NCBI RefSeq assembly: GCF_900104515.1
Contig: NZ_FNJL01000012.1
Location: forward strand, 62,001-126,000
DNA: 64,000 nt
Direction of reading: 5' to 3'
DNA from: Paracidovorax cattleyae
GTDB taxonomy: Bacteria > Pseudomonadota > Gammaproteobacteria > Burkholderiales > Burkholderiaceae_C
Shown here: piece after piece, positions 52,743-63,154 of the stretch
Layout: each line of letters begins with the position of its first letter
Position numbering within the stretch: the first letter of the stretch is position 1
Program-made: the position numbers and the translations under genes
Notes under the pieces: generated by a model
Told to the model about the DNA's origin: nothing
Seen by the model: only the letters and a program-made list of their open reading frames with translations
Database searches by the model: none

Positions 52743-54980
52743 TCAGGCGATCTTGAAACGCGCGACCGACTGGCGGAGCTCCTCGGCCATGTGCGAGAGT
52801 TCGCGCACCTGCTGCGCCGTGGTGCGCGTGCCTTCGCCGGTCTGCTCGGTCACCGCGAAGATGTGCTGGATGTTGTCGGCCACGCCGTTGGCCAGCTCGG
52901 CCTCGCGGGAGGCAGAGGAGGAAATCTGCTCGATCAGCTCGGCGAGGCGCCGCGACACGCGGTCGATCTCGGTCAGGGCCGTGCCGGCGGAGTCGGACAG
53001 GCGCGCGCCTTCCACCACGCCCTGCGTGGAGCGCTCCATGGCGGCCACCGCGTCCTGCGTGTCGGTCTGAATGGCCTTCACCAGCGCCGAGATCTGGCGC
53101 GTGGCGTCGGCGGAGCGCTCGGCCAGGCGCTGCACTTCTTCCGCCACGACGGAGAAGCCGCGGCCCGCTTCGCCGGCCGACGCGGCCTGGATGGCGGCGT
53201 TCAGGGCCAGCACGTTCGTCTGCTCGGTAATGTCGGAAATCAGTTCGGTGATTTCACCGATCTCCTGCGACGATTCGCCCAGCCGCTTGATCCGCTTGGA
53301 CGTGTCCTGGATCTGGTCGCGGATGGAGTTCATGCCGCCGATGGCGTTCTGCACGGCCTGCAGGCCGGAATCCGCCGCCTGCAGCGACTGGCGCGCCACT
53401 GCGGCAGATTCCTGCGCCTGCGCGGACACCTCATTGATTCGGGTCGCCATGTCGAGCACCGAGCGGCCGGTTTCGCGGATCTCGCGCAGCTGCTCGGTGG
53501 AGGCGGCCAGCAGTTCGGTGGAGGTGCTGTCCACCTGCGCCGTCGTCTGCGCCACGCGGGTGGCCGTGTTCTGCACGCTGCCCACCAGCTGGCGGAGTTC
53601 TTCCACCGTGTAGTTGACCGAGTCGGCGATGGCGCCCGTGATGTCTTCCGTCACGGTGGCCTCCTGCGTCAGGTCGCCCTCGGCGACGGACTGCAGTTCG
53701 TTCATGAGCCGCAGAATGGCGGCCTGGTTGGCGTCGTTGACGCGCTTGGCCTCCTGCTCCTGGCGGCGGGCGTCGCGCTGCTGCATTTCGGCAGAGGCCT
53801 GGCGGGTGCGGCTGTCCATCAGCTGGACGCGGGAGATGCCCACGCCGCACAGCAGCACGAACAGGCCGGCGGCCACGAGGGCGGCCAGTTGCCCGGCTCC
53901 CAGGCCCGTCTGTTCGGAGAGCTTGGTCTGCAGGCCTTCCAGCTGGCGGCGCAGCGGTTCGCTGTCGGCGATGATGGCGGACTGCGCCTCGCGGGCGGAC
54001 ACCAGGCCCTGCAGGTTGCCGAGGATGGCGCCGGCCTGGGTGCGGGTCTGGTCGTACACCTTGATCAGGTTCTCGAGCTGCTCGCGCGTCTGCGGATCGC
54101 GCGTGGCGGACAGGCGCAGCTCGCTGCTGCCGTCGAGCATGCCCTGGGCGATCTCGCGGAAGGAGTTCAGGTCCTTGCCCAGCAGGAACACGGCCTCGGG
54201 GCTCACGCCCTCGGTGGTCTGGAATTCGTTGGCGGACTTGCCGATGCGCTGGGTCAGCATCACGAGCTGGCCCGCGGCGGAGATGTCCGTGGAGGGGGCG
54301 TTCTGCTGCAGCTTGAGCGAGGAGATCGTCTCGGCGATTTCCAGCAGGTCGGACGATTGCCGGTTGATGGTGCGCAGCGCGTCGCCCACCTGCGTGAGGA
54401 TCTTCTGCTGGCCCATCACGACGCCGGCATTGCGCTCCGCGCGCTCCATCAGCGGGGTGATCGTTTCCAGGTCGGGCTTGAACGGCTCGCCCAGGGCCTG
54501 CACGCGCAGGTCGTCGTCGCCGGACGACAGCGCGCGCACGTTGCGCACCAGCACGCCCGAGCTGTCCACCACGTCGGGGAAGGCCTGCGGGCTGCCGACC
54601 AGCGCCTGCGAGACCGACTTCGCCAGCCGCTGCGACTGCATCAGGGCCTGGCCGGTGGCGGCGAGCTGCTGGGCGGAACGGTCCGCCTGCTTCAGCACCC
54701 AGCCGGCGATCAGCGCCAGCACCACCACACCCACGGCCAGCAATGCGAGCAGCCGGCGCTGGTGCTCCGCCGCCGTCGCGCGGCCGAGCAGGGGCAGCGA
54801 GATCAGGTCCTCGTCGGCGACCTCGCCCTCCAGCGACGGCGGAAGGGCCGAGGGCTCCCCCTGCACGCTCTGCATGCCGTCCGACTGGTAGGAGGCGGCC
54901 GCGAGCGAGTCCTGGCCGGCAGAGGCATCTCCCGCGGTCTTGCGAGCGAAGAGTTTTGCAAACGGATTCACGACGGACAT
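52743..54980 (-). CDS. pilJ: Type IV pilus methyl-accepting protein PilJ
   Basis: A 745-residue chemoreceptor of the Pil-Chp pathway. TM1 is near residues 75-95 (RRLLALLAVGVVVLALIAGW), TM2 near 360-385 (LAALVAAGLFVLLCGVGISR), with two helical periplasmic modules between them. The cytoplasmic hairpin has NVLALNAAIQAASAGEAGRG at the tip. It has no methylation pentapeptide. It is thought to sense the PilA/surface signal at the poles and to activate PilL through PilI. Confidence 0.93.
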   Translation of the reverse strand: MSVVNPFAKLFARKTAGDASAGQDSLAAASYQSDGMQSVQGEPSALPPSLEGEVADEDLISLPLLGRATAAEHQRRLLALLAVGVVVLALIAGWVLKQADRSAQQLAATGQALMQSQRLAKSVSQALVGSPQAFPDVVDSSGVLVRNVRALSSGDDDLRVQALGEPFKPDLETITPLMERAERNAGVVMGQQKILTQVGDALRTINRQSSDLLEIAETISSLKLQQNAPSTDISAAGQLVMLTQRIGKSANEFQTTEGVSPEAVFLLGKDLNSFREIAQGMLDGSSELRLSATRDPQTREQLENLIKVYDQTRTQAGAILGNLQGLVSAREAQSAIIADSEPLRRQLEGLQTKLSEQTGLGAGQLAALVAAGLFVLLCGVGISRVQLMDSRTRQASAEMQQRDARRQEQEAKRVNDANQAAILRLMNELQSVAEGDLTQEATVTEDITGAIADSVNYTVEELRQLVGSVQNTATRVAQTTAQVDSTSTELLAASTEQLREIRETGRSVLDMATRINEVSAQAQESAAVARQSLQAADSGLQAVQNAIGGMNSIRDQIQDTSKRIKRLGESSQEIGEITELISDITEQTNVLALNAAIQAASAGEAGRGFSVVAEEVQRLAERSADATRQISALVKAIQTDTQDAVAAMERSTQGVVEGARLSDSAGTALTEIDRVSRRLAELIEQISSSASREAELANGVADNIQHIFAVTEQTGEGTRTTAQQVRELSHMAEELRQSVARFKIA

Positions 54981-55010
54981 GATGGTTCGGCCTTCAGAGA
55001 GGGGGTGCGC

Positions 55011-55538
55011 TCAAGCGCTGATGCTGAGGAATGCGGGGTGTTGGGAGAGCGCCTGCAGGTTCAGTTCCTGCCACGGGGTCCCCTCGGCATCCAGGTAGGT
55101 GGTGCCGAAGTACGGGGGTGCGTCGGCACCCGGGGGCGAGGAGTCCACGAAGGCGTCGGTGCCGCGCAGGCCCGAGAGGCGGTCGACCAGCAGCGCCGCG
55201 TTCACCTCCAGCGCGGCGTTCAGGACGAGCAGGCTGGCCTCGCCGAGCGCCTGCTCGGTGCGGGCGGCGGACTGTCCCAGCAGGCCCGCGAGATCCACCA
55301 CGCCGATCAGCGATCCGCGCAGGTTGGCGACCCCCAGGAACCAGCCCTGGGTGTAGGGAACGGGCTGCACGCCCGTCCAGGGGAAGATCTCTCCGGACTG
55401 GCCCAGGGGAAGCAGGAAACGGCGGCCGGCCGACTCCACGGCCAGCCAGGAGGACACGGACGAGCCCTCGACCCGGGCGGCCTGCAATCGGGCCGCCAGC
55501 CGGGTCTGGAGTTCTCGGAGCGCTTCGCGATTGGCCAT
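55011..55538 (-). CDS. pilI: CheW-like adaptor PilI
   Basis: A 175-residue CheW-domain protein (WLAVESAGRRFLLPLGQSGE, VPYTQGWFLGVANLRGSLIG) coupling PilJ to PilL. Located between pilJ and pilH in the operon; cytoplasmic. Confidence 0.92.
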   Translation of the reverse strand: MANREALRELQTRLAARLQAARVEGSSVSSWLAVESAGRRFLLPLGQSGEIFPWTGVQPVPYTQGWFLGVANLRGSLIGVVDLAGLLGQSAARTEQALGEASLLVLNAALEVNAALLVDRLSGLRGTDAFVDSSPPGADAPPYFGTTYLDAEGTPWQELNLQALSQHPAFLSISA

Positions 55539-55554
55539 GGACGGACGGCCGGGA

Positions 55555-55920
55555 TCAGTTCAGCGCGTCGATCTTGGCCTGCAGCTCCGCGGGATCCACC
55601 GGCTTGGTGATGTACCCGCGCGCACCCTGGCGCATGCCCCACACCCGGTCGGTCTCCTGATTCTTGCTCGTACACATGATGATGGGCACGTCGGCATACT
55701 GCGGGTCGCGGCTGATGGCGCGGGTCAGCTGGAAGCCGTTCTGACCGGGCATGACCACGTCCATCAGGATGAGGTCGGGCTTTTCCTCGGCCAGGCGGCG
55801 GAAGGCTTCGTCGGCGTTCTCGGCGGTGCGCACCTGCATGCCCTTCTTCTGCAGCAGGTCGGTCAGGAACATCAGCTCGGTCTTCGAGTCGTCAACAACC
55901 AGAACTTTCTGGATGGGCAT
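55555..55920 (-). CDS. pilH: Response regulator PilH
   Basis: A 121-residue single-domain receiver: acidic pocket VLVVDDSKTELMF, phospho-Asp in LILMDVVMPGQNG, conserved Thr/Ser in IIMCTSKNQETD and Lys in YITKPVDPAEL. It acts as the second output or phosphate sink of the Pil-Chp system. Its start overlaps the pilG stop by one base. Confidence 0.93.
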   Translation of the reverse strand: MPIQKVLVVDDSKTELMFLTDLLQKKGMQVRTAENADEAFRRLAEEKPDLILMDVVMPGQNGFQLTRAISRDPQYADVPIIMCTSKNQETDRVWGMRQGARGYITKPVDPAELQAKIDALN

Positions 55921-56330
55921 TACATCGCTCCTTGTTGGGCATTACCGAACTGCTGAACGGCTTTCAGCAGCTGGTCTTTGGTAAATGGTTTGGTGAGATA
56001 TTCCTGGCAGCCCACCATGCGGCCGCGCGCCTTGTCGAATACCCCGTCTTTTGACGAGAGCATGACGACGGGCGTGTCGGCGAAACGCGCATTGCGCTTG
56101 ATGATGGCGCAGGTCTGGTAGCCGTCGAGTTTCGGCATCAGGATGTCGCAGAAAATCAACTGGGGTTGATAATCATTGACCTTCGCCAGGGCGTCGAAGC
56201 CGTCGTCCGCCAGAAGAACCTCGTGGCCTCCCTGCTTCAGGAAGATCTCGGCACTACGGCGGATGGTGTTGCTGTCGTCCACGACGAGCACCTTGAAGGT
56301 TGCGCCACTGGTCTGGGTCAATTTCGTCAC
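55920..56330 (-). CDS. pilG: Response regulator PilG
   Basis: A 136-residue receiver with VLVVDDSNTIRRSAE, phospho-Asp in LIFCDILMPKLDG, VVMLSSKDGVFDK and YLTKPFTKDQL. It is phosphorylated by PilL to promote pilus extension. First gene of the pil chemosensory operon; a rubredoxin gene lies just upstream on the same strand. Confidence 0.93.
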   Translation of the reverse strand: MTKLTQTSGATFKVLVVDDSNTIRRSAEIFLKQGGHEVLLADDGFDALAKVNDYQPQLIFCDILMPKLDGYQTCAIIKRNARFADTPVVMLSSKDGVFDKARGRMVGCQEYLTKPFTKDQLLKAVQQFGNAQQGAM

Positions 56331-56373
56331 CGCTGATGATGGTAAAAAACGACGCTTTTTGCCGGAGGCACGC

Positions 56374-56547
56374 TCAGATCTGGACCATTTCGAAGTCTTC
56401 CTTGCGTGCTCCGCATTCAGGACATGTCCAATTCATGGGCACATCCTCCCAGCGGGTCTGGGGCGCTATTCCGTGCTCGGGCGAACCTGCGGCTTCGTCA
56501 TATATCCAGCCGCAAATCAGGCACATCCAGGTTTTAGGGTCCGTCAC
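56374..56547 (-). CDS. Rubredoxin
   Basis: A 57-residue rubredoxin: WMCLICGWIYDEAAGSPEHG and VPMNWTCPECGARKEDFEM give the two CxxC iron-binding knuckles of a single FeS4 site. GTG at 56547 gives the usual N-terminus (MTDPKTW); ATG 56526 would start one residue before the first cysteine. It carries electrons in the cytoplasm; the partner is unknown. It lies 43 bp upstream of pilG and back-to-back with the ThiD-like gene, an arrangement I recall from other betaproteobacteria. Confidence 0.93.
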   Translation of the reverse strand: MTDPKTWMCLICGWIYDEAAGSPEHGIAPQTRWEDVPMNWTCPECGARKEDFEMVQI

Positions 56548-56641
56548 AGCTTAAGGGGCCTTCACATAGAATGCAACGATTGTATCTAGACATCACCGCG
56601 GGACGCAGCTTCCGTGCCAACCGTTACGCTGGTGCGGCGCA

Positions 56642-57598
56642 ATGACCACAGATTCCCCCTCCAAGCTCCCCTCTCCTCCCTCCCCCGGCACCGACGACGA
56701 CGACGGCGCCCCGATCTGCGTGATGGCCTTCAACGCCAGCGACCCCAGCGGCGCGGGGGGCCTGACGGGCGACATCGCCACCATCGCCTCCGTGGGCGGG
56801 CACGCGGTGGCCGTCGTGACCGGCGCATATGTACGCGACACCGCGCAGGTGTTCGACCACTACGCACTGGACGACGAGGCCGTGGCCGAGCAGGCCCGCA
56901 GCGTGCTCGAGGACCTGACGGTGCAGGCGATCAAGGTCGGCTTCGCCGGAAGCCCCGAGAACCTCAGCGCCATCGCCTCCATCGCGTCCGACTACGACGA
57001 CGTGCCGGTGATTGCCTACATGCCCAACCTGTCGTGGTGGCGCGACGACCTCATCGACCAGTACCTCGACGCATTCCAGGAACTGCTGCTGCCCCAGACA
57101 TCCGTGCTGGTGGGCAACTACAGCACGCTCTCGCGCTGGCTGCTGCCGGACTGGTCCAGCGACCGCAAGCCCTCCGCGCGCGACCTCGCCATGGCCGCCT
57201 CCGAACTCGGGGTGCCCTACCTGCTCGTCACCGGTATTCCCGCGCCCGAGCAGCATGTCGAGAACGTGCTCACCTCCGCGCAGACCGTGCTCGGCACGAC
57301 GCGCTTCGAGCTGTTCGACGCCACCTTCACCGGCGCCGGCGACACGCTGTCGGCCGCGCTCGCCGCGCTCGTGGCCAGCGGCAACGACCTCGCCGAAGCG
57401 GCCAGCGAAGCGCTCACCTACCTCGACCGCTGCCTGGACGCCGGTTTCCGGCCGGGCATGGGCCACATCCTGCCCGACCGGATGTTCTGGGCCCAGCCGG
57501 ACGACGATGACGACGGCGAAGACCCCGACGACGACCCCGGGACCGATCCCACGTCCACCGACGGCTTCGTGATGCCTCCCCATGACACCCAGCACTGA
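56642..57598 (+). CDS. thiD: ThiD-like hydroxymethylpyrimidine kinase
   Basis: A 318-residue ribokinase-fold protein: substrate block [20 protein letters not shown], a central region ([17 protein letters not shown]) that differs from canonical ThiD, and the anion-hole catalytic motif [16 protein letters not shown]. Both ends are extended: an N-terminal Pro/Ser/Asp stretch and a strongly acidic C-terminus ([14 protein letters not shown]). The family phosphorylates hydroxymethylpyrimidine (phosphate) in thiamine synthesis; the divergence leaves some doubt. The last 17 bp overlap hemL. Confidence 0.82.
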   Translation: MTTDSPSKLPSPPSPGTDDDDGAPICVMAFNASDPSGAGGLTGDIATIASVGGHAVAVVTGAYVRDTAQVFDHYALDDEAVAEQARSVLEDLTVQAIKVGFAGSPENLSAIASIASDYDDVPVIAYMPNLSWWRDDLIDQYLDAFQELLLPQTSVLVGNYSTLSRWLLPDWSSDRKPSARDLAMAASELGVPYLLVTGIPAPEQHVENVLTSAQTVLGTTRFELFDATFTGAGDTLSAALAALVASGNDLAEAASEALTYLDRCLDAGFRPGMGHILPDRMFWAQPDDDDDGEDPDDDPGTDPTSTDGFVMPPHDTQH

Positions 57599-58895
57599 CC
57601 TCAACCTTCCCCTCTTCGAGCGCGCCAAGGCGCTCATCCCCGGCGGCGTCAATTCGCCCGTGCGCGCCTTCCGCGCGGTGGGCGGCACGCCCCGCTTCGT
57701 GCAGCGTGCCCAGGGCGCCTACTTCTGGGACGCCAACGGCCAGCGCTTCATCGACTACATCGGCTCCTGGGGCCCCATGATCCTGGGCCACGGCCATCCG
57801 GCCGTGCTGGAAGCGGTGCAGAAGGCCGCGCTGGACGGCTTCAGCTTCGGCGCTCCCACCGAACGCGAGGTCGAGCTGGCCGAGGAAATCCTGCGCCACG
57901 TGCCCTCCATGGAGATGATCCGCCTGGTCAGTTCGGGCACCGAGGCCGGCATGAGCGCCATCCGGCTCGCGCGCGGCGCCACCGGCCGCAGCAGGATCAT
58001 CAAGTTCAACGGCTGCTACCACGGCCATGCCGACGCGCTGCTGGTCAAGGCCGGCTCCGGTCTGGCCACCTTCGGCCACGCCACCAGTGCCGGGGTGCCG
58101 GCCGAGGTGGTACAGCACACGCTGGTGCTGGAGTACAACGACATCGCCCAGCTCGAAGAGGCTTTCGCGCTGCACGGCAGCGAGATCGCCGGGCTCATGA
58201 TCGAGCCGATCGCCGGCAACATGAATTTCGTGCGCGCCAGCGTGCCCTTCATGCGCCGCTGCCGCGAGCTCTGCACGCAGCACGGCGCGCTGCTGGTGTT
58301 CGACGAGGTGATGACGGGCTTCCGCGTGGCGCTGGGCAGCGCGCAGAGCGTGTACGCCCGCGACATTCCGGGCTTCAAGCCGGACATCACCGTGCTCGGC
58401 AAGGTGATCGGCGGCGGCATGCCGCTCGCGGCCTTCGGTGGACCACGCGCGATCATGGAGCAACTGGCTCCGCTCGGGCCGGTGTACCAGGCCGGTACGC
58501 TGTCGGGCAACCCGGTGGCCACCGCCTGCGGCCTCGCCACGCTGCGCGAGATCGCCAGCCCCGGCTTCTACGAGGCGCTGGGCGAGCGCACCCGGGCCCT
58601 GACCGGCGGGCTGACCGATGCCGCGCGCGCCGAAGGGGTGCCCTTCTGCGCGGACAGCGAAGGCGGCATGTTCGGCTTCTTCCTGCTGCCGGAGCTGCCC
58701 CGGAACTATCCGACGGTGATGACCACGGACGGCGCGCGGTTCAACGCGCTCTTCCACGGGCTGCTGGACCGCGGCGTGTACATCGCGCCTGCGCTCTACG
58801 AGGCCGGCTTCGTGAGCGACGCCCACAGCGCGCAGGACATCGACGACACCGTCGCCGCTGCGCGCGAGGTGTTCCGCCTGATCTCCGCAGGCTGA
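57582..58895 (+). CDS. hemL: Glutamate-1-semialdehyde 2,1-aminomutase
   Basis: PLP enzyme making 5-aminolevulinate from glutamate-1-semialdehyde (C5 tetrapyrrole route). The 437-residue protein has [51 protein letters not shown], and the PLP lysine in [20 protein letters not shown]. Normal length; start [16 protein letters not shown]. Overlaps the thiD end. Confidence 0.97.
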   Translation: MTPSTDLNLPLFERAKALIPGGVNSPVRAFRAVGGTPRFVQRAQGAYFWDANGQRFIDYIGSWGPMILGHGHPAVLEAVQKAALDGFSFGAPTEREVELAEEILRHVPSMEMIRLVSSGTEAGMSAIRLARGATGRSRIIKFNGCYHGHADALLVKAGSGLATFGHATSAGVPAEVVQHTLVLEYNDIAQLEEAFALHGSEIAGLMIEPIAGNMNFVRASVPFMRRCRELCTQHGALLVFDEVMTGFRVALGSAQSVYARDIPGFKPDITVLGKVIGGGMPLAAFGGPRAIMEQLAPLGPVYQAGTLSGNPVATACGLATLREIASPGFYEALGERTRALTGGLTDAARAEGVPFCADSEGGMFGFFLLPELPRNYPTVMTTDGARFNALFHGLLDRGVYIAPALYEAGFVSDAHSAQDIDDTVAAAREVFRLISAG

Positions 58896-58929
58896 CACGG
58901 GCCGCGGCCGAGGCCCATTTCGGTGGCGC

Positions 58930-58954
58930 TTCGGTTGCGCAGCCGCCGCTTCGC
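58930..58954 (+). promoter_or_regulatory. PIP box (HrpX/HrpB-type operator)
   Basis: TTCGG, exactly 15 bases, then TTCGC: a full match to the plant-inducible promoter consensus TTCGB-N15-TTCGB used by AraC-type hrp regulators of Xanthomonas, Ralstonia and Acidovorax. It lies 35 bp after the hemL stop and about 106 bp before the pectate lyase ATG, in the right orientation. A -10 element about 30 bp downstream is not obvious. Confidence 0.72.
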
Positions 58955-59060
58955 GCGGCGGCACGGGTGTGCCGGTTTGGAGTGCAGAGTGGATGCAACG
59001 CCATGCATCGGGCATGGCGGGCCAGGCGCCCCGGCGCCGCACCTTTTACCGCGAGCCTCC

Positions 59061-60083
59061 ATGAACCCCATCGCCCTCCCCTCGTCCACCCTGGCCACAC
59101 GGCATGCCGCGGCATCGGAGCAGGCCACCTCCGCGACCTGGCACCGCGGCAACCCGGCGCTGCAGCAATACATCGCCACCCTGCTCGAAGGCCTTCTGAA
59201 ACGCATGCTCGGGGAAGCCCGTCCCTCGCCCCGCGACGGCGGTAGCGCCGCAGGCCATCCTGCCGCGGCGGCACAGCCGGCCTCGCATACCGCGCAACGG
59301 CCCGTGGCGCACACCGATGCCAACCGCGCCGGCACGGAGCGCGGCACGGGCACCCCGGCCGCCACGACCCATGCCGCGAAGCCGCCCGCGAACATGCAGG
59401 TCGGCGCACCGACGGGTACCGTGGAGGTGGACAAACCCATCGTCGTGAAGGCCGGCCAGACCTTCGACGGCCAGGGCCGGCTCTTCAGCGCCGGCCCCGG
59501 GCTCAACGGCGGCGGCACGGCAGAGACGCACTTGCCGATCTTCATCCTGGAGCCCGGCGCGTCCGTGAAGAACCTGCAGTTCAAGGGCGGCGACGGCATC
59601 CACCTGTTGGGCGACGCCAAACTCGACAACGTGCACGGTCTGCAGACGGACGACGACTTCATCACCGTGGACGGCACGGAGAACCGAGCCGTGGATGCGC
59701 AGCGCGCCGGCGATTCGGCCAAGAGCATTTCCCCGGGTCCGGCGCGCGTGGAGATCACGAACTCGTCGTTCCAGAACAGCCACGACAAGGCGATCCAGAT
59801 CAACGGCGACGTGGACCTGAAGCTGCGCGGCATCTATGCGGACCAGATCGGGCAGCTGGCCGTCACGCGTGGCGGCTACCCGATCACCGCGCATGTGGAC
59901 ATCGCCGACTCCACCGCGCAGAACCTGAAGTCCTTCCTCTTCCGCTTCGACTCCCGGCAGTCCACCCTGCACATCGCCAACACCGACGTGGACGGAGGCC
60001 GCACGCCGGTGAACGTGATGGAGGGCAACCCCGCCAACGTGCAGGGCACGCACAGCGTGCGCCAGTCGATCCAGACGGTCTGA
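59061..60083 (+). CDS. Pectate lyase family 3 protein, HrpW-like
   Basis: A 340-residue protein with an Ala/Thr/Pro/His-rich, signal-less N-terminal ~125 residues and a PL3 pectate lyase beta-helix after it (VVKAGQTFDGQGRLFSAGPG, LPIFILEPGASVKNLQFKGG, GIHLLGDAKLDNVHG, ITNSSFQNSHDKAIQINGD). This layout (unstructured N-terminus plus PL3) is that of HrpW-type type III secreted proteins that act on plant pectin. The PIP box upstream supports type III regulation. The start MNPIALPSST was chosen over an upstream frame that overlaps the PIP box. The classical PL3 segment normally reading DGIHC has Leu instead of Cys. Secretion route is inferred. Confidence 0.83.
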   Translation: MNPIALPSSTLATRHAAASEQATSATWHRGNPALQQYIATLLEGLLKRMLGEARPSPRDGGSAAGHPAAAAQPASHTAQRPVAHTDANRAGTERGTGTPAATTHAAKPPANMQVGAPTGTVEVDKPIVVKAGQTFDGQGRLFSAGPGLNGGGTAETHLPIFILEPGASVKNLQFKGGDGIHLLGDAKLDNVHGLQTDDDFITVDGTENRAVDAQRAGDSAKSISPGPARVEITNSSFQNSHDKAIQINGDVDLKLRGIYADQIGQLAVTRGGYPITAHVDIADSTAQNLKSFLFRFDSRQSTLHIANTDVDGGRTPVNVMEGNPANVQGTHSVRQSIQTV

Positions 60084-60116
60084 CATCTGCGCGGCCAGGC
60101 GCCGCGGTGGCTTGCC

Positions 60117-61718
60117 TCAGTGGCGGAAGTGGCGCACGCCGCTGAACACCATGGCGACGCCGCGCTCATCGGCCGCGTCGATCACTTCCTGGTCGCGCAT
60201 GGAGCCGCCGGGCTGGATCACGCAGGTCGCGCCAGCATCCACCACCACGTCCAGGCCGTCGCGGAACGGGAAGAAGGCGTCACTCGCCACCACGGTGCCT
60301 TGCAGCGACAGCCTGGCGTGCTCGGCCTTGATGCTGGCGATGCGCGCGGAGTCGAGGCGGCTCATCTGGCCGGCGCCCACGCCCATGGTCATGCCGCCCT
60401 TGCAGAAGACGATGGCGTTGCTCTTGACATACTTGGCGACCTTCCAGGCGAAGAGCAGGTCTTCCATCTCTTCCAGCGTGGGCTGCTTCTTGGTGACGAC
60501 CTTCAGGTCCATCAGCGACAGCTCGTGGTTGTCGGCCGTCTGCAGCAGCATGCCGGAGCCGATGCGCTTGGCGTCCATGGCGTTGCGGCCGCGGCTCCAG
60601 GCCGTCGTGCCCCTGTGCTCCGGCAGCGCGATCTTCAGCAGGCGCACGTTGGTCTTGGGCTTGAAGATTTCCAGCGCCTCGGGCGTGAATTCGGGCGCCA
60701 TCAGCACTTCGACGAACTGCTTCACGACCAGTTGCGCAGCGGCCCCGTCCACCGGGCGGTTGAAGGCGATGATGCCGCCGAAGGCGCTGGTGGGATCGGT
60801 CTGGAAGGCCTTGCCGTAGGCGTCGGCGGCATCCAGGCCCACGGCCACGCCGCAGGGGTTGGCATGCTTGACGATCACGCAGGCGGCGGCGTCGAAGCTC
60901 TTCACGCATTCCCACGCGGCATCGGCATCGGCGATGTTGTTGTAGCTGAGTTCCTTGCCCTGCAGCTGCTCGCCCGTGACGATGGAGCCGGGCGCGGGGT
61001 ACAGGTCGCGGTAGAGGGCCGCCTGCTGGTGGCTGTTCTCGCCGTAGCGCAGGTCCTGCACCTTGACGAACTGGCCGTTGCTCTGGCCAGGGAAGGGGTT
61101 GCGCGCGGGCACGTAGGCCTCGGACAGCTTCTCGGCCTCGAAGGTGACGGACGAGAGATAGTCGCTGATGGCGCCGTCGTACTGGGCGATGCGGTTGAAC
61201 GCGGCCACCGAAAGCGCGAAGCGCAGTTGGTCGGACAGCTTGCCCGCGGCCTTCAGTTCACCCAGCACGGCGTCGTACTGGTCGGCCGAGGTGACCACGC
61301 CCACGTCCTTCCAGTTCTTGGCGGCGCTGCGCACCATGGCCGGGCCGCCGATGTCGATGTTCTCGATGGCGTCGGCCAGCGTGCAGCCGGCCTTGGCCAC
61401 GGTGGCCTCGAAGGGGTAGAGGTTCACCACCAGCAGGTCGATGGTGTCGATGCCGTGCTCCTTCAGCGCGGCCATGTGCTCCGGCAGCTCGCGGCGCGCG
61501 AGCAGGCCGCCGTGCACCTTGGGATGCAGCGTCTTCACGCGGCCGTCGAGCATCTCGGGGAACTGCGTCACCTCGGCCACTTCCGTGACGGGCAGGCCCT
61601 GCTCGGCCAGCAGCTTGGCGGTGCCGCCGGTGGACAGCAGGCGGATGCCCAGGGCATGCAGCGCCCGGGCGAATTCGACGATGCCGGTCTTGTCGGAGAC
61701 GGAGAGAAGTGCGTTCAT
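60117..61718 (-). CDS. purH: Bifunctional AICAR transformylase/IMP cyclohydrolase
   Basis: Last two steps of IMP synthesis in one 533-residue protein. The N-terminal cyclohydrolase (MGS-like) domain starts [18 protein letters not shown] with [11 protein letters not shown]; the C-terminal transformylase has [25 protein letters not shown] and [14 protein letters not shown] 61718 is the family start. It follows fis in a dusB-fis-purH order seen in other betaproteobacteria. Confidence 0.97.
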   Translation of the reverse strand: MNALLSVSDKTGIVEFARALHALGIRLLSTGGTAKLLAEQGLPVTEVAEVTQFPEMLDGRVKTLHPKVHGGLLARRELPEHMAALKEHGIDTIDLLVVNLYPFEATVAKAGCTLADAIENIDIGGPAMVRSAAKNWKDVGVVTSADQYDAVLGELKAAGKLSDQLRFALSVAAFNRIAQYDGAISDYLSSVTFEAEKLSEAYVPARNPFPGQSNGQFVKVQDLRYGENSHQQAALYRDLYPAPGSIVTGEQLQGKELSYNNIADADAAWECVKSFDAAACVIVKHANPCGVAVGLDAADAYGKAFQTDPTSAFGGIIAFNRPVDGAAAQLVVKQFVEVLMAPEFTPEALEIFKPKTNVRLLKIALPEHRGTTAWSRGRNAMDAKRIGSGMLLQTADNHELSLMDLKVVTKKQPTLEEMEDLLFAWKVAKYVKSNAIVFCKGGMTMGVGAGQMSRLDSARIASIKAEHARLSLQGTVVASDAFFPFRDGLDVVVDAGATCVIQPGGSMRDQEVIDAADERGVAMVFSGVRHFRH

Positions 61719-61747
61719 GGTGGTGGGGAGGTTGTGGATTCGGTCGG

Positions 61748-61981
61748 TCAGAGCAGCTTGTGCTCCACGAGCTTCTTGCGCAGGGTGTTGCGGTTCAGCC
61801 CCAGCCATTCGGCGGCGCGGGACTGGTTGTTGTCGGCGTGGTTCATCACCACCTCCAGCAGCGGCTTCTCGACCAGGCGCACGAGCATGTCGTACATGCC
61901 GTCGGGGGTCTCGCCCCCGAGGTCGCGGAAATACCCCTGCAGGCTCTCGCGCACGCAGTCTTCGATGTTCTTGTTGCTCAT
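61748..61981 (-). CDS. fis: Fis family DNA-binding protein
   Basis: A 77-residue nucleoid-associated Fis homologue. The dimerisation helix region is [20 protein letters not shown] and the C-terminal helix-turn-helix [20 protein letters not shown]. It overlaps the dusB stop by 4 bp (ATGA), the same linkage as in enterobacteria. Confidence 0.94.
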   Translation of the reverse strand: MSNKNIEDCVRESLQGYFRDLGGETPDGMYDMLVRLVEKPLLEVVMNHADNNQSRAAEWLGLNRNTLRKKLVEHKLL

Positions 61982-63039
61982 GCGGGCAGTCCTTGTGGTT
62001 CCTGCGTATCGTCGGTATCCGTGCCGGTTCCCTCGGGCGGCGCCGCGGGGAGGCGGTCCATGTGCCGGCCCAGTTCCTCGAAGAACAGCGCGACGGCCTC
62101 CCACTGGGCGGCGCAGTCGTCGATGGTGTTGATGTGCTGCCGGAACGCCTCGCCGCCGGGCAGCGCGCGCACGTACCAGGCGATGTGCTTGCGTGCGCTG
62201 CGCACGCCCGTGGCCTCGCCGTAGAGGGCGTAGTGGTCGTGCAGGTGGTCCAGCAGCAGGCGCCGCACCTCGGCCACCAGCGGCGGCGCCAGGTGCTCGC
62301 CCGTGGCGAGGTAGTGGCCGATCTCGCGGAAGATCCACGGCCGGCCCTGGGCCGCGCGGCCGATCATGATCGCGTCGGCGCCCGTGGCGGCGAGCACCGC
62401 CTTCGCCTTTTCGGGCGAGTCGATGTCGCCATTGGCCACCACCGGCACGCGCACCGCGGCCTTCACGGCGGCGATGGTGTCGTACTCGGCATGGCCCTTG
62501 TAGCCCTGCTCGCGCGTGCGGCCGTGCACCGTCAACATCTGGATGCCCACGTCTTCGAAGGCGCGCGCGAGCTGCACCGCGTTCCTGTGCTGCTGGCACC
62601 AGCCGGTGCGCATCTTGAGCGTGACCGGCACGTTGCGCGGCGCGCACGCCTCGACCACGGCCTGCGCAATCTCCACGGCCAGCGCCTCGTTCTGCATCAG
62701 GGCCGAGCCCGCCCACTTGTTGCAGACCTTCTTGGCGGGGCAGCCCATGTTGATGTCGATGATCTCCGCGCCGCGGTCGATGTTGTAGAGCGCGGCCTCG
62801 GACATCATGGTCGCATCGGTGCCGGCGATCTGCACGGCGATCGGGCCGGGCTCGCCTTCGTGGTTGGCCCGGCGAGAAGTCTTCAGGCTGTTCCACAGGT
62901 CCTTGCGCGAGGTGACCATCTCGCTCACGGCGTAGCCCGCGCCCAGGGCCTTGCAGAGCTGGCGGAACGGCCGGTCCGTCACCCCCGCCATGGGGGCGAC
63001 GAAGAGGCGGTTCGCCAGGGGGATGTGGCCGATCTGCAT
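61978..63039 (-). CDS. dusB: tRNA-dihydrouridine synthase B
   Basis: FMN enzyme reducing uridines in the tRNA D-loop. The 353-residue protein has [39 protein letters not shown] with the catalytic Cys, VTLKMRTGW and [14 protein letters not shown]. Length is normal with a ~20-residue Glu/Thr/Asp tail. First gene of dusB-fis-purH. Confidence 0.96.
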   Translation of the reverse strand: MQIGHIPLANRLFVAPMAGVTDRPFRQLCKALGAGYAVSEMVTSRKDLWNSLKTSRRANHEGEPGPIAVQIAGTDATMMSEAALYNIDRGAEIIDINMGCPAKKVCNKWAGSALMQNEALAVEIAQAVVEACAPRNVPVTLKMRTGWCQQHRNAVQLARAFEDVGIQMLTVHGRTREQGYKGHAEYDTIAAVKAAVRVPVVANGDIDSPEKAKAVLAATGADAIMIGRAAQGRPWIFREIGHYLATGEHLAPPLVAEVRRLLLDHLHDHYALYGEATGVRSARKHIAWYVRALPGGEAFRQHINTIDDCAAQWEAVALFFEELGRHMDRLPAAPPEGTGTDTDDTQEPQGLPA

Positions 63040-63086
63040 GGCGCGTGGGAGTGCTGAAAAAACAGGCGGAAGAAAAAAGAGGCGGG

Positions 63087-63092
63087 ATTGTA
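63087..63092 (-). promoter_or_regulatory. Possible -10 element of the dusB operon
   Basis: TACAAT on the minus strand about 50 bp before the dusB ATG, in a locally AT-rich segment; the matching -35 is poor. Confidence 0.35.
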
Positions 63093-63154
63093 CCTGCTTA
63101 AATTTTCAGCAAATGAAAAGCAGGGGACGCGATCCCGGGCATTGCCCGGCGCGC

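Noticed and set aside
52791-55610. A 939-codon plus-strand frame.
   Set aside because: Antisense to pilJ and pilI; no recognisable domain.
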